The notes: generated by a model not told the origin, from the letters alone. DNA of 15,960 nucleotides from Candidatus Parabacteroides intestinavium (GCA_019118725.1 DWYO01000079.1:1-15960), one strand, 5' to 3'; numbered from the stretch's first letter, positions 1 through 8,157 are shown. A program made the numbers and translations.

Positions 1-83
1 TGTTTTAAAGCATATTTTTTCTTAAAAATAGTCTACATAAAGAATATTTGCTGCAAACTCTTTTTTAGTCCGATAATTATATC

Positions 84-91
84 TAATTTTG
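84..91 (+). promoter_or_regulatory. Candidate -7 promoter element for the phosphoglucomutase gene
   Basis: TAATTTTG at 84-91 fits the Bacteroidetes -7 consensus TAnnTTTG and lies 53 bp before the ATG at 145. No TTTG sits at the usual 19-21 bp upstream; the nearest, at 47-50, is 33 bp away. The call therefore rests on the -7 element alone, in AT-rich sequence where chance matches are likely. Bases 1-83 show no coding sequence. Confidence 0.3.
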
Positions 92-144
92 TTTCAATTC
101 ATGTTTAGGAATAAAATACATTATAAATTAAAACATAGCGAGAC

Positions 145-1893
145 ATGGAAAACAATGAATTACTCCAGATGGTAAGAAGTAAGGCACAAGGTTGGCTTAC
201 GGATAGTTATGACGCTGAAACGAGAGCAGCAGTACAGGCTTTGTTGGATAAAGAAGATCCGACAGAACTGATAGAATGCTTCTATAAGGACTTGGAATTC
301 GGAACAGGTGGGCTGCGCGGTATCATGGGTGTAGGTTCAAACCGGATGAATATTTATACGGTGGGGGCTGCTACTCAGGGCTTGTCTAATTATCTGAAAA
401 AAGAATATGCAGACCTTGAGCAGATCAAGGTGGTAATCGGTCACGATTGTCGTAACAATAGCCGGAAATTTGCTGAGATATCTGCAGATATATTTTCGGC
501 CAATGGCATTAAGGTGTATATTTTCGAAAGCCTGCGTCCGACACCGGAGATGTCTTATGCTATCCGCAAGCTGGGATGCCAGAGCGGTATCATTTTGACG
601 GCTTCACACAATCCGAAGGAATATAACGGATATAAGGCTTATTGGAATGATGGAGCGCAGATGATTACTCCACATGATAAGAATACCATTGCCGAAGTAA
701 ACAAAATCCGTTCGGCAAGTGATATTAAGTTCCAGGGAGATAAGGCTTTGATTGAGACTATCGGTGCGGAGATAGACGAGCAATTTGTGAATGATCTGAA
801 GACGATTTCTCTTTCTCCGGAATCTATCCAACGCCATCATGATATGAAGATTGTCTATACACCGATACACGGAACAGGTGTCAAGTTGGTGCCGATGGCT
901 TTAGCTAAATTTGGATTTACCAATATTATCCATGTGCCGGAACAGGATGTAGTCAGCGGAGATTTTCCGACAGTCGTTTCTCCAAATCCGGAAGAACCTG
1001 CGGCTTTGGCTATGGCGGTTGAGAAGGCGAAAGAAACGGATGCTGAATTGGTGCTGGCTTCTGACCCGGATGCAGACCGTGTGGGTGCTGCGGTCAAGAA
1101 CAATGATGGAGAATGGGTATTGCTGAATGGTAACCAGACGGCTTTGATGTTTGTTTATTACCTGATTACCCGTTGGAAAGAGTTAGGCAAGATTCAGGGT
1201 AAGGAGTATATCGTCAAGACGATTGTAACGACCGAGACGATCCATACGATTGCCGAGCGTAATGGAGTAGGCTTCTATGATGTTTATACGGGCTTTAAGT
1301 GGATTGCCAACATCATGAAGCAAAACGAAGGTAAGTTGCAGTTCATTGGCGGAGGCGAAGAAAGCTACGGTTTCTTGTGCGAAGATTTCGTCCGTGATAA
1401 GGATGCGGTTTCGGCATGTGCCATGTTGGCCGAGATTGCGGCTTGGGCAAAAGATAACGGCATGACGATGTATCAGTTGCTTCAGAAAATTTATGTAGAG
1501 TATGGATTCTCGAAAGAAAAAGGAATTTCTGTAGTAAAGAAAGGCAAGAGCGGAGCTGAGGAAATCGAGGCTATGATGAAGCAATTCCGGGCAAATCCGT
1601 TGACCGAGATAGCCGGTTCGAAAGTCGTTCTGTTCAATGATTTCTCTACATTGAAAGGATTGGATTATTTGACTAACGAGACATTGACTCTGGATATGCC
1701 GACAACCTCTAACGTGCTTCAGTATTTTACGGAAGATAAGACTAAAGTCTCTATCCGTCCTTCTGGAACTGAGCCTAAGATTAAGTTCTATATTGAAGTG
1801 CATTCAAATGTGAATAGTGTAGATGAATTAGCTGAAGCCGACAAGGCTGCACTCGCAAAGATCGAGGCTATCAAGGCTTCGCTGGGCATCTGA
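145..1893 (+). CDS. Phosphoglucomutase/phosphomannomutase (alpha-D-phosphohexomutase family)
   Basis: This cytosolic enzyme interconverts hexose 1-phosphate and 6-phosphate through a phosphoserine and a bisphosphorylated intermediate. It links glycolysis to nucleotide-sugar and glycan synthesis. The 582-residue protein has all four family sites in order: the phosphoserine loop TASHNP (Ser154), the metal-binding loop DPDADR (307-312), the sugar-binding GGGEESYGF (402-410) and the phosphate-binding RPSGTEPK (538-545). The early GTGGLRG (53-59) is typical of the long phosphoglucomutase/phosphomannomutase form, such as PgcA of Firmicutes. The ATG at 145 is the first start in frame and the family N-terminus follows directly. 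A strong terminator comes right after the stop, so the gene is probably transcribed alone. Whether glucose or mannose phosphate is the preferred substrate cannot be read from the sequence; GlmM or PglM activity is less likely because of the length. Confidence 0.95.
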   Translation: MENNELLQMVRSKAQGWLTDSYDAETRAAVQALLDKEDPTELIECFYKDLEFGTGGLRGIMGVGSNRMNIYTVGAATQGLSNYLKKEYADLEQIKVVIGHDCRNNSRKFAEISADIFSANGIKVYIFESLRPTPEMSYAIRKLGCQSGIILTASHNPKEYNGYKAYWNDGAQMITPHDKNTIAEVNKIRSASDIKFQGDKALIETIGAEIDEQFVNDLKTISLSPESIQRHHDMKIVYTPIHGTGVKLVPMALAKFGFTNIIHVPEQDVVSGDFPTVVSPNPEEPAALAMAVEKAKETDAELVLASDPDADRVGAAVKNNDGEWVLLNGNQTALMFVYYLITRWKELGKIQGKEYIVKTIVTTETIHTIAERNGVGFYDVYTGFKWIANIMKQNEGKLQFIGGGEESYGFLCEDFVRDKDAVSACAMLAEIAAWAKDNGMTMYQLLQKIYVEYGFSKEKGISVVKKGKSGAEEIEAMMKQFRANPLTEIAGSKVVLFNDFSTLKGLDYLTNETLTLDMPTTSNVLQYFTEDKTKVSIRPSGTEPKIKFYIEVHSNVNSVDELAEADKAALAKIEAIKASLGI

Positions 1894-1901
1894 TAATACA
1901 T

Positions 1902-1961
1902 AAAGAATGGAGAATTGAGCGTGAAGGATCTGGATCCTCCTTGATTCTTCATTCTTTTTTT
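1902..1961 (+). terminator. Rho-independent terminator after the phosphoglucomutase gene
   Basis: A 13-bp stem pairs 1903-1915 with 1944-1956, with one G.U pair. It encloses a second small hairpin (AGGAT, CTGG, ATCCT; 1926-1939) and runs into seven T residues at 1955-1961. The stem starts 9 bp after the stop codon. The A-rich 5' arm would also allow some termination on the other strand. Confidence 0.8.
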
Positions 1962-1997
1962 GTGAATTTGTAGAAACCTGATTTTTGATATTCTTCC

Positions 1998-2441
1998 ATG
2001 ATCACTCTTATTACCCAAAACAAGAAACAATACTTGGATTTATTACTTTTAGCCGATGAGCAAGAGTCGATGATTGACCGATATTTGGAACGAGGAGAGC
2101 TTTATGCGCTTTATGATAACAGTGAATTGGTATCGGTATGCGTAATCACCCAAGAGGGCGAAGGAATTTATGAAATAAAGAATATCGCCACTTATCCCCA
2201 ATATCAACGGAAAGGTTATGGTCGGCAGCTGATTCATTTTCTGTTCGAGCACTATCGCCACAAATGTCATACCATGCTGGTCGGGACAGGCGAGAGTCCG
2301 CTGACCGTCCCCTTTTATGAAAGCTGCGGATTCACCTATTCGCACCGTATTCCCAATTTTTTTACCGACCATTACGATCATCCGATTATCGAAGCTGGCA
2401 AGTTGCTGACAGACATGGTCTATTTTAAGAAAGAACTCTGA
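1998..2441 (+). CDS. GNAT-family N-acetyltransferase, YvbK-like
   Basis: A small (147-residue) acetyltransferase of the GNAT fold, expected to move an acetyl group from acetyl-CoA to an amine; the substrate is unknown. The acetyl-CoA pyrophosphate-binding motif A is clear: QRKGYG at 70-75, after the beta-strand 'IKNIATYP' type segment and followed by a helix. The C-terminal FYESCGF (106-112) is the usual beta6-beta7 region of GNATs. The ending, with NFF..HYDHPI.E.G....DM, resembles my memory of Bacillus subtilis YvbK and its relatives. The gene lies 36 bp after the terminator of the upstream gene and 100 bp before the rhamnosidase gene, with no convincing promoter on either side. It looks like a single-gene unit with no functional tie to its neighbours. 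Confidence 0.85.
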   Translation: MITLITQNKKQYLDLLLLADEQESMIDRYLERGELYALYDNSELVSVCVITQEGEGIYEIKNIATYPQYQRKGYGRQLIHFLFEHYRHKCHTMLVGTGESPLTVPFYESCGFTYSHRIPNFFTDHYDHPIIEAGKLLTDMVYFKKEL

Positions 2442-2541
2442 TTTTCTATCAAAATAAAAAGATTCTAAATCAAAATTGGTAGTATTTTTTTTCGAAAATA
2501 TCCGTTATTTGTCACAATTAATCAATTAAAAATATCTTATC

Positions 2542-5268
2542 ATGAAAAGGCATATTATTTTGTGCGGGTTATGTTTGGCTTTAGCCGGATTAACCGGTTG
2601 CAACCCGCCGGTAGATTCGGTCGAAGTCACCCGGTTACAGGTAGAAATGAAGTCTAATCCGCTGGGAATAGATGTGGCACAGCCTCGTTTTTCGTGGCAA
2701 ATAGCATCCGATAAACCCGATTTAATGCAGGTGGGGTATCGGATTCAGGTTGCAGCTTCTCCGGAAGATTTGCAATCCGGGAAAAATTTGCTTTGGGATT
2801 CAGGTGAAATAACTTCTGATTGCTCTTTGTTTATTCCTTATGAAGGTGAGATGTTACAATCTCGCCAGTCTTATTATTGGCGTGTTAAGGTGAAGACCAA
2901 TCAGTCTGCCGGAGATTGGAGTGAGGTACAGATGTGGTCGATGGCTATCTTGAATCCTACGGAATGGAAAGCCCGCTGGATTGGTGAGAACCAGATGTCG
3001 AATCCGGGAGAGACGGATAAAGACCATACGCGTTTGGCTGCACGTTATCTGCGTAAACCTTTTTCAATCAACAAAGAGGTGAAGCGGGCTACCTTATATA
3101 TATCCGGGCTGGGATCTTCTGAATCTTATTTGAATGGGAAACGGATCAGCGAAGATATCTTTGCGCCGATGCCCTCTCATTATCCTACGCGTGTATATTA
3201 TAATGTATATGACGTGACAGATTTGCTACAACAAGGAGATAATCTTTTGGGTGTTGTCTTGGGAAATGGCCGGTATTTTGCCATGCGTAATCCGGGAATG
3301 CTGACTTATGGGCTGCCCTCGTTATTAGCTCAGTTGGAGATGGAGTATACCGATGGCACAACCGAGCAAGTGGTGAGTGATACGAGCTGGAAGGTTACTT
3401 CGCAAGGTCCGATTATCGCAAATAATGAATTTGACGGAGAAGAGTATGATGCCCGTAAGGATTTGAAAGGGTGGAATACTGCACAATATGATGATTCGGC
3501 TTGGAAAACGGCTGAGTTGATGGATGAACCGCAAGGCAAACTGGTGGCTCAACCCAATCCGAACCTGACGATTCAGGATACGGTAAAGCCTATTCAGGTA
3601 ATAGCCCGGTCGGATGGAAAGTACATTTTGGATATGGGACAGAATATGGTCGGCTGGTTGAATGTGCAATTAAAGGGCAAGGCGGGTAAACCGATTACCT
3701 TGAAGTTTGCGGAGATCTTGAATCCGGACACCACGCTCTATTTGGCCAATCTCCGTTCGGCGAAGGTGACGGATGTCTATACGCCGGCTTCAGATGCTGC
3801 TTTCACATGGGAACCCAGCTTTGTTTATCACGGTTTCCGTTATGTAGAAGTGGACGGATTGGATTACCGGCCAGAGCCCAGTGATTTTTCCGGCTATGTC
3901 ATTTATGATGAGATGTCTACTACCGGAAAATTCAAGAGCTCCAATCCGTTGGTTGACCAGATTCATAAGAATGCTTATTGGGGAATCCGGGGAAATTATC
4001 GCGGGATGCCGACCGATTGTCCGCAACGTGACGAGCGTTTGGGCTGGTTGGGTGATCGTGTTACTGGAGCGAGCGGCGAGGCCTATCTGTTCAATAATGC
4101 ATTGTTGTATAATAAATGGTTGCAGGACATAGAAGACTCTATGAGTCCGGAGGGGAGTATCTCGGACGTTTCGCCTAAGTATTGGACGATTTATAATGAT
4201 GATGTGACTTGGCCTGCGGCTTTCTTTACGGTCGCTGAGATGCTTCATCGCCAGTTTGGGGATGATAGTGCTATCCGCAGACATTACCCGGCCATGAAGA
4301 AATGGATGCAGCACATGGAGCAAACGGCTATGCAGGATTATATCATTACCAAGGATACGTATGGGGATTGGTGTATGCCTCCGGAAGAACAACATTTGAT
4401 TCATTCGCAAGACCCGGCCCGCAAGACAGATGGTTCAATTTTGGGGACCAGTGTCTATTATAATCTGTTGCACCTGATGATGAAGTTTGCCGATATTTGT
4501 GGAAAGTCGGAGGATATCGCCGGATATCAGCAATTGGCGGATAAGATGAAAGAGGCTTATAATAAGAAGTTCTTCAATCCGGAAACAGCTCAATATGGCA
4601 ATAATACGGTTACGGCCAATATGCTATCCTTGCGTTTGGGATTAGTGCCCGAAGGGTATGAGCAGAAAGTATTTGATAATATAGTCCAGAAGACGGAAGT
4701 TGACTTTAAAGGGCATGTCAGTACCGGTGTGTTGGGAATCCAGCATTTGATGCGTGGTCTGACGGAATATGGCCGGAAGGATTTGGCGTATAAGATTTTG
4801 ACGAATGAGGATTATCCAAGCTGGGGCTATATGATTAATAAAGGAGCTACTACGATTTGGGAGTTATGGAACGGTGATACGGCAGATCCAGCCATGAACT
4901 CGGCCAACCATGTGATGCTTTTGGGTGATTTGCTGATTTGGTATTACGAAGACCTTGCGGGAATCAAGTGTGCGGATGATGCTGTAGCATTTAAAAAGAT
5001 AGAAATGAGCCCGGTTCTTCCCGAAGGTCTTGATTATGTGGATGCTTCGTACGAGTCGGCTTATGGTACCATTGAAAGTGAATGGACTCGGGATGGCGAT
5101 AAATTGACCTGGAGAGTGGTAGTTCCGGGCAATACTTCAGCGCAGGTCTATTTCCCTGAAGGCTATCAAAAAGCAAGTAACTCGGATTTGGGAAATGTAC
5201 GCTATTCCGATGATAAGAAGGTTGAAGTCGGTTCGGGTGAATATATTTTCCATTTTACACGAGAATAA
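2542..5268 (+). CDS. Lipoprotein alpha-L-rhamnosidase (glycoside hydrolase family 78)
   Basis: This enzyme releases terminal alpha-L-rhamnose from plant glycosides, pectin side chains or polysaccharides by the inverting GH78 mechanism. The 908-residue protein starts with a lipoprotein signal peptide: a charged MKRH, a hydrophobic stretch and the lipobox LTGC with Cys20. It should therefore be anchored in the envelope. The order is typical: N-terminal beta domains (about 28-460), the (alpha/alpha)6 catalytic barrel (about 460-810) and a C-terminal beta domain (about 810-905). The catalytic segment TDCPQRDERLGWLGD (491-505) gives Asp492, Glu498 and Asp505, and TTIWELW (770-776) gives Glu774. 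By alignment from memory with characterised GH78 enzymes, Glu498 is the general acid and Glu774 the general base. No SusC/SusD pair, regulator or other glycosidase is next to it, so it is not in a visible polysaccharide utilisation locus. Confidence 0.95.
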   Translation: MKRHIILCGLCLALAGLTGCNPPVDSVEVTRLQVEMKSNPLGIDVAQPRFSWQIASDKPDLMQVGYRIQVAASPEDLQSGKNLLWDSGEITSDCSLFIPYEGEMLQSRQSYYWRVKVKTNQSAGDWSEVQMWSMAILNPTEWKARWIGENQMSNPGETDKDHTRLAARYLRKPFSINKEVKRATLYISGLGSSESYLNGKRISEDIFAPMPSHYPTRVYYNVYDVTDLLQQGDNLLGVVLGNGRYFAMRNPGMLTYGLPSLLAQLEMEYTDGTTEQVVSDTSWKVTSQGPIIANNEFDGEEYDARKDLKGWNTAQYDDSAWKTAELMDEPQGKLVAQPNPNLTIQDTVKPIQVIARSDGKYILDMGQNMVGWLNVQLKGKAGKPITLKFAEILNPDTTLYLANLRSAKVTDVYTPASDAAFTWEPSFVYHGFRYVEVDGLDYRPEPSDFSGYVIYDEMSTTGKFKSSNPLVDQIHKNAYWGIRGNYRGMPTDCPQRDERLGWLGDRVTGASGEAYLFNNALLYNKWLQDIEDSMSPEGSISDVSPKYWTIYNDDVTWPAAFFTVAEMLHRQFGDDSAIRRHYPAMKKWMQHMEQTAMQDYIITKDTYGDWCMPPEEQHLIHSQDPARKTDGSILGTSVYYNLLHLMMKFADICGKSEDIAGYQQLADKMKEAYNKKFFNPETAQYGNNTVTANMLSLRLGLVPEGYEQKVFDNIVQKTEVDFKGHVSTGVLGIQHLMRGLTEYGRKDLAYKILTNEDYPSWGYMINKGATTIWELWNGDTADPAMNSANHVMLLGDLLIWYYEDLAGIKCADDAVAFKKIEMSPVLPEGLDYVDASYESAYGTIESEWTRDGDKLTWRVVVPGNTSAQVYFPEGYQKASNSDLGNVRYSDDKKVEVGSGEYIFHFTRE

Positions 5269-5273
5269 GCTGG

Positions 5274-5294
5274 AAAAGATGATTTCTCTTTTTT
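5274..5294 (+). terminator. Weak possible terminator after the rhamnosidase gene
   Basis: AAAAGA (5274-5279) can pair with TCTTTT (5287-5292) across a 7-nt loop, and the T-run extends to 5294. The stem is short and made almost only of A-T pairs, so this is a weak candidate. Its position just after the stop codon and just before the rplU promoter is what suggests a role. Confidence 0.3.
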
Positions 5295-5315
5295 GAGGAA
5301 ATATTTAGTTGAATA

Positions 5316-5347
5316 TTTGCAAGGTAGGTTATAAATGTCTATATTTG
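5316..5347 (+). promoter_or_regulatory. Bacteroidetes-type promoter of the rplU-rpmA operon
   Basis: TTTG at 5316-5319 (-33 element) and TATATTTG at 5340-5347 (-7 element) are separated by 20 bp. This matches the consensus TTTG-N19/21-TAnnTTTG used by the primary sigma factor of Bacteroidetes. Transcription would begin near 5354, giving a leader of about 78 nt before the rplU ATG at 5432. Confidence 0.8.
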
Positions 5348-5363
5348 CAACCGATTTTCCTTA

Positions 5364-5398
5364 GAGGGTAGAAAAGTAATGCAAAGGCATTCACCCTC
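5364..5398 (+). promoter_or_regulatory. Structured leader hairpin upstream of rplU
   Basis: Within the predicted rplU leader, GAGGGT (5364-5369) pairs with ACCCTC (5393-5398), and nested inside it AATGC (5378-5382) pairs with GCATT (5387-5391) around the tetraloop AAAG. There is an asymmetric internal loop of 8 nt on the 5' side and one unpaired C on the 3' side. The hairpin ends 33 nt before the start codon. Many ribosomal protein operons are controlled by their own product binding such leaders, so an L21-binding site is possible, but this is inference. No T-run follows, so it is not an intrinsic terminator. Confidence 0.5.
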
Positions 5399-5431
5399 GG
5401 GTCCTAACCTGTTTAAATAGTAAAAAGACAG

Positions 5432-5749
5432 ATGTACGTAGTAGTAGAAATTAACGGTCAGCAATTCAAGGCTGAGCAAGGAAAAAAGTTGTTTGTTCAC
5501 CACATTCAGAATGCTGAAAACGGCGCAGTTGTTGAATTTGATAAAGTATTGTTGGTTGACAACAACGGCGAAGTAAAGGTCGGTGCTCCGGTTGTAGAGG
5601 GCGCAAAAGTGGTTTGTGAAGTGGTTTCTCCCTTGGTAAAAGGAGACAAAGTATTGGTTTTCCACAAGAAGAGAAGAAAAGGTTACCGTAAATTGAACGG
5701 TCATCGTCAACAATTCACAGAGGTTTTAATTAAGGAAGTTGTAGCTTAA
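5432..5749 (+). CDS. rplU: Large ribosomal subunit protein L21 (bL21)
   Basis: L21 binds 23S rRNA in the large ribosomal subunit. The 105-residue length is normal, the N-terminus MYVVVEINGQQFKAEQGKKL is family-typical, and the C-terminal basic segment with KKRRKGYRK and GHRQ matches the L21 signature region. The gene is the first in a two-gene operon with rpmA 22 bp downstream, the standard bacterial order. A full promoter and a hairpin leader precede it, which suggests translational or transcriptional feedback control. The gene lacks a strong Shine-Dalgarno sequence, whereas rpmA has one. Confidence 0.97.
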   Translation: MYVVVEINGQQFKAEQGKKLFVHHIQNAENGAVVEFDKVLLVDNNGEVKVGAPVVEGAKVVCEVVSPLVKGDKVLVFHKKRRKGYRKLNGHRQQFTEVLIKEVVA

Positions 5750-5771
5750 CGTTTTAAAGGAGTAAGAAGAA

Positions 5772-6038
5772 ATGGCACATAAAAAAGGTGTTGGTAGTTC
5801 TAAGAACGGCCGTGAATCAGAAAGCAAACGATTAGGTGTAAAGTTGTTCGGTGGTGAGACCGCTAAAGCTGGTAACATTATCGTTCGTCAAAGAGGTACA
5901 GTTCATCATCCGGGTGTAAACGTTGGTATGGGCAAAGATCATACATTGTATGCATTGGTTGATGGCGTGGTTACTTTCCACAAAGGAAAAGCAGATCGTT
6001 CATATGTTTCTGTAAAGGAAATTAAGGCGGAAGCTTGA
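5772..6038 (+). CDS. rpmA: Large ribosomal subunit protein L27 (bL27)
   Basis: L27 sits near the peptidyl transferase centre, with its N-terminal tail reaching toward the P-site tRNA. The 88-residue protein begins MAHKKGVGSSKNGRES, the normal mature-type start with no Firmicutes-style cleaved extension. It contains the conserved core GNIIVRQRGT (positions about 35-44) and GVGMG-like 'NVGMGKDHTL'. The ATG at 5772 is preceded by a strong Shine-Dalgarno sequence, AAAGGAG at 5756-5762, with a 9-nt gap; this is unusual for Bacteroidetes, where such sites are rarely strong. It follows rplU closely and the operon ends at the terminator at 6075-6108. Confidence 0.97.
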   Translation: MAHKKGVGSSKNGRESESKRLGVKLFGGETAKAGNIIVRQRGTVHHPGVNVGMGKDHTLYALVDGVVTFHKGKADRSYVSVKEIKAEA

Positions 6039-6074
6039 TTTTGCGCGGAGAAAGTTTTTTACATAGAATAAAGG

Positions 6075-6108
6075 ACGGTCGGTATAGGTAATATGCCGGC
6101 CGTTTTTT
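6075..6108 (+). terminator. Rho-independent terminator of the rplU-rpmA operon
   Basis: A 12-bp stem pairs 6075-6086 with 6092-6103, including two G.U pairs and a GC-rich centre. It has a 5-nt loop and is followed directly by six T residues (6103-6108). It lies 36 bp after the rpmA stop and separates the ribosomal operon from the MutS-like gene. Confidence 0.9.
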
Positions 6109-6148
6109 ATGCTTTGTCCGGAACATACTTAAATTTAAATTATCGCTT

Positions 6149-7948
6149 ATGCTGGAAAACGTTTATGCTTATTTTCGGGAGAATATTCGGAAAAACGAGC
6201 AACAGATTGCCATTCTTAAACGCAAAATTCATACTATAGGGACGATCCGTTTGCTGATTGTCTTGATGGCTATAGCCCTGTTTTATTTTATTCCGTTTCC
6301 GACCTGGCTTGAGCGGCTTGTTGTACTGGCCCTGTTTGCTATACCCTTTATCGGATTGATGGTTTATCATAATCGTTTGTTTGCCCAAAGAACGGATTGC
6401 GAAGCCTTGTTGGCGTATAACCAGAAAGAACTGAAAGCCTTAGATTATGATTTTTCTGCATTCGACGGTGCACCGGAAGAGCAGGATGCCGGGCATTCAT
6501 ATTCCTTGGATTTGGATTTGTTTGGTGGGCATTCCTTGTTTCAATCCATGAACCGGTGCGTGACGACCTTTGGGAAGAAACGTTTGGCAGCGTGGATGAA
6601 GCAACCTTTAACCCAAAAGGATTCTATAGAAGAAAGACAAGATGCGGTTCGAGAATTGGCGGCTTTCCCGGATCAATTCCAATTGTTTTATCTTTTGGGC
6701 CAGAGAAAGTCGGGAAAGGGAAGCGATATCCGTAATCTGGAGCAATTGAGGGAGGGTGTCAATCATTTTGCAGAGAATCGGATCTGGAAAGTCTTGGTTT
6801 GGATTGTCCCTTTCTTTTGGTTATTCCTTATAGGTGGATATTTGTCTGGATTTATAGCCGAGAAATGGTTGGGAATATATTTGGCGGCATCATTTATTAT
6901 TGCCTATTGGCGGACTAAAGAGATTTACCGGTTACACCTTTCTGTAGATAAAATGGAACATATCCTAGAAACTTATGCAGGGCTGATGAGGCATATAGAG
7001 GAAAGGCGGTTTCAGGCTCCTTTATTAAGCGAGCTTCAACGGCATTTCTTCAAAGAAAACCAGAAGGCTTCTGATTCATTGAAAGTTCTATCCCGACATA
7101 TCGGAGCCTTGAATCAACGCTTTAGTTTGGCGGGGATGATTTTGAATCTGCTTTACTTACGGGATACGCGTCAAGCTATTGCTTTGGAACAATGGCGTGT
7201 CAAGCATAAAGAGGATATCACGGATTGGATCATGACCTTAGCGGATTTTGACGCACTTTCATCGTTGGGTAATTATGCTTTCACGCACCCGGATTTCACC
7301 TATCCGGAGATTGCTGAAAGTTATTTCCGGATGCAAGGTGAACAACTCGGACATCCTTTATTGAACCGTAAGCAATGTGTGAAGAATCCGATAGATATTC
7401 CGCGTAGCCCTTGGTTCTTGATCATTACGGGAGCCAATATGGCCGGGAAAAGCACTTACCTGCGAACTATAGGCGTTAATTATTTACTTGCGTGTATGGG
7501 GCTTCCGGTATGCGCGAAGCGATTGGCGGTATATCCGGCTCATTTAGTCACCAGCTTACGCACTTCCGATTCATTGGCCGGTAATGAGTCCTATTTCTTT
7601 GCCGAATTGAAGCGATTAAAGATGATTATAACCCGTCTTCAGGCCGGTGAGCAGCTCTTCATTATTTTGGACGAGATTCTGAAAGGCACGAATTCTATTG
7701 ATAAACAAAAAGGTTCGATGACATTGATGAAGCAACTGATAGCTTATCAGGCGTGTGGAATTATAGCTACGCACGATTTGATATTGGGTAGTTTGGAACA
7801 GGAATTTCCTCATCAGATTAAAAATTATCGTTTTGAGGCGGACATCCGGAATGATGAGCTGAGCTTCTCCTATAAGTTGCAAGAAGGGATTGCTCAAAAT
7901 ATGAATGCTTGCTTTTTGATGAAGAAGATGGGTATCACCATGGATTGA
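6149..7948 (+). CDS. Membrane-anchored MutS-family ATPase
   Basis: This 599-residue protein has the MutS ATPase domain at its C-terminus: Walker A GANMAGKST (428-436), Walker B IILDEI (505-510), the GTNSID segment (513-518) that matches the family 'GT' region, and a THD switch motif (541-543). Before it, about residues 120-400 resemble the helical MutS core and lever domains. The N-terminal mismatch-binding and connector domains of true MutS are absent. Instead there are hydrophobic stretches at about 31-50 and 55-73, and again at about 212-232 and 238-253, which look like two pairs of membrane helices. Classical mismatch repair is therefore unlikely, and the true role is unknown; databases often label such proteins 'DNA mismatch repair protein MutS'. 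The gene stands alone after a strong terminator and faces guaB convergently. I see no convincing promoter in the 40 bp upstream. Confidence 0.85.
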   Translation: MLENVYAYFRENIRKNEQQIAILKRKIHTIGTIRLLIVLMAIALFYFIPFPTWLERLVVLALFAIPFIGLMVYHNRLFAQRTDCEALLAYNQKELKALDYDFSAFDGAPEEQDAGHSYSLDLDLFGGHSLFQSMNRCVTTFGKKRLAAWMKQPLTQKDSIEERQDAVRELAAFPDQFQLFYLLGQRKSGKGSDIRNLEQLREGVNHFAENRIWKVLVWIVPFFWLFLIGGYLSGFIAEKWLGIYLAASFIIAYWRTKEIYRLHLSVDKMEHILETYAGLMRHIEERRFQAPLLSELQRHFFKENQKASDSLKVLSRHIGALNQRFSLAGMILNLLYLRDTRQAIALEQWRVKHKEDITDWIMTLADFDALSSLGNYAFTHPDFTYPEIAESYFRMQGEQLGHPLLNRKQCVKNPIDIPRSPWFLIITGANMAGKSTYLRTIGVNYLLACMGLPVCAKRLAVYPAHLVTSLRTSDSLAGNESYFFAELKRLKMIITRLQAGEQLFIILDEILKGTNSIDKQKGSMTLMKQLIAYQACGIIATHDLILGSLEQEFPHQIKNYRFEADIRNDELSFSYKLQEGIAQNMNACFLMKKMGITMD

Positions 7949-7968
7949 CCTTGACCCCAAAAAAAGAC

Positions 7969-8087
7969 GGTGTGTCATAATTGCAAACTGCTGCGTTATT
8001 TTCGGAATTCGGGCTAAGTCATTTACTCCAGTAAACTCCTGTCGCCCTCATCCTCAATGCCTTGCATTTTGCCAATTATGACACACC
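7969..8087. repeat. Palindromic MITE-like repeat element, 119 bp
   Basis: The ends form an inverted repeat: 7969-7987 pairs with 8068-8087 with a single bulged C, including a perfect 15-bp match (GGTGTGTCATAATTG at 7969-7983 and its complement at 8073-8087). Further out, ACCCCA (7954-7959) matches TGGGGT (8092-8097). In the middle, TTTAC-TCCA-GTAAA (8022-8035) forms a small hairpin. There is no coding capacity and no clear target-site duplication. It fills the convergent gap between the MutS-like gene and guaB. On the - strand the hairpin is followed by a run of seven T residues (7959-7965 read in reverse), so it may also terminate guaB transcription. Mobility is inferred from shape only. Confidence 0.65.
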
Positions 8088-8157
8088 TTAATGGGGTTGC
8101 ATCAAAACATTCATTTTGGCACAGCCCCTTTCCCTGTACCTCCCCTATGAGGAAAGA

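Noticed and set aside
1183..1803. - strand open frame of 206 codons opposite the phosphoglucomutase gene
   Set aside because: It lies wholly within a clear gene and its translation matches no family I know.
1959..1987. Possible promoter for the acetyltransferase gene (TTTG and GATTTTTG)
   Set aside because: The spacer is 17 bp, the -7 element has a mismatch, and the start point would lie only about 5 nt before the ATG.
3790..4410. - strand open frame of 206 codons opposite the rhamnosidase catalytic region
   Set aside because: It is a shadow of the GH78 barrel; the real frame holds the catalytic motifs.
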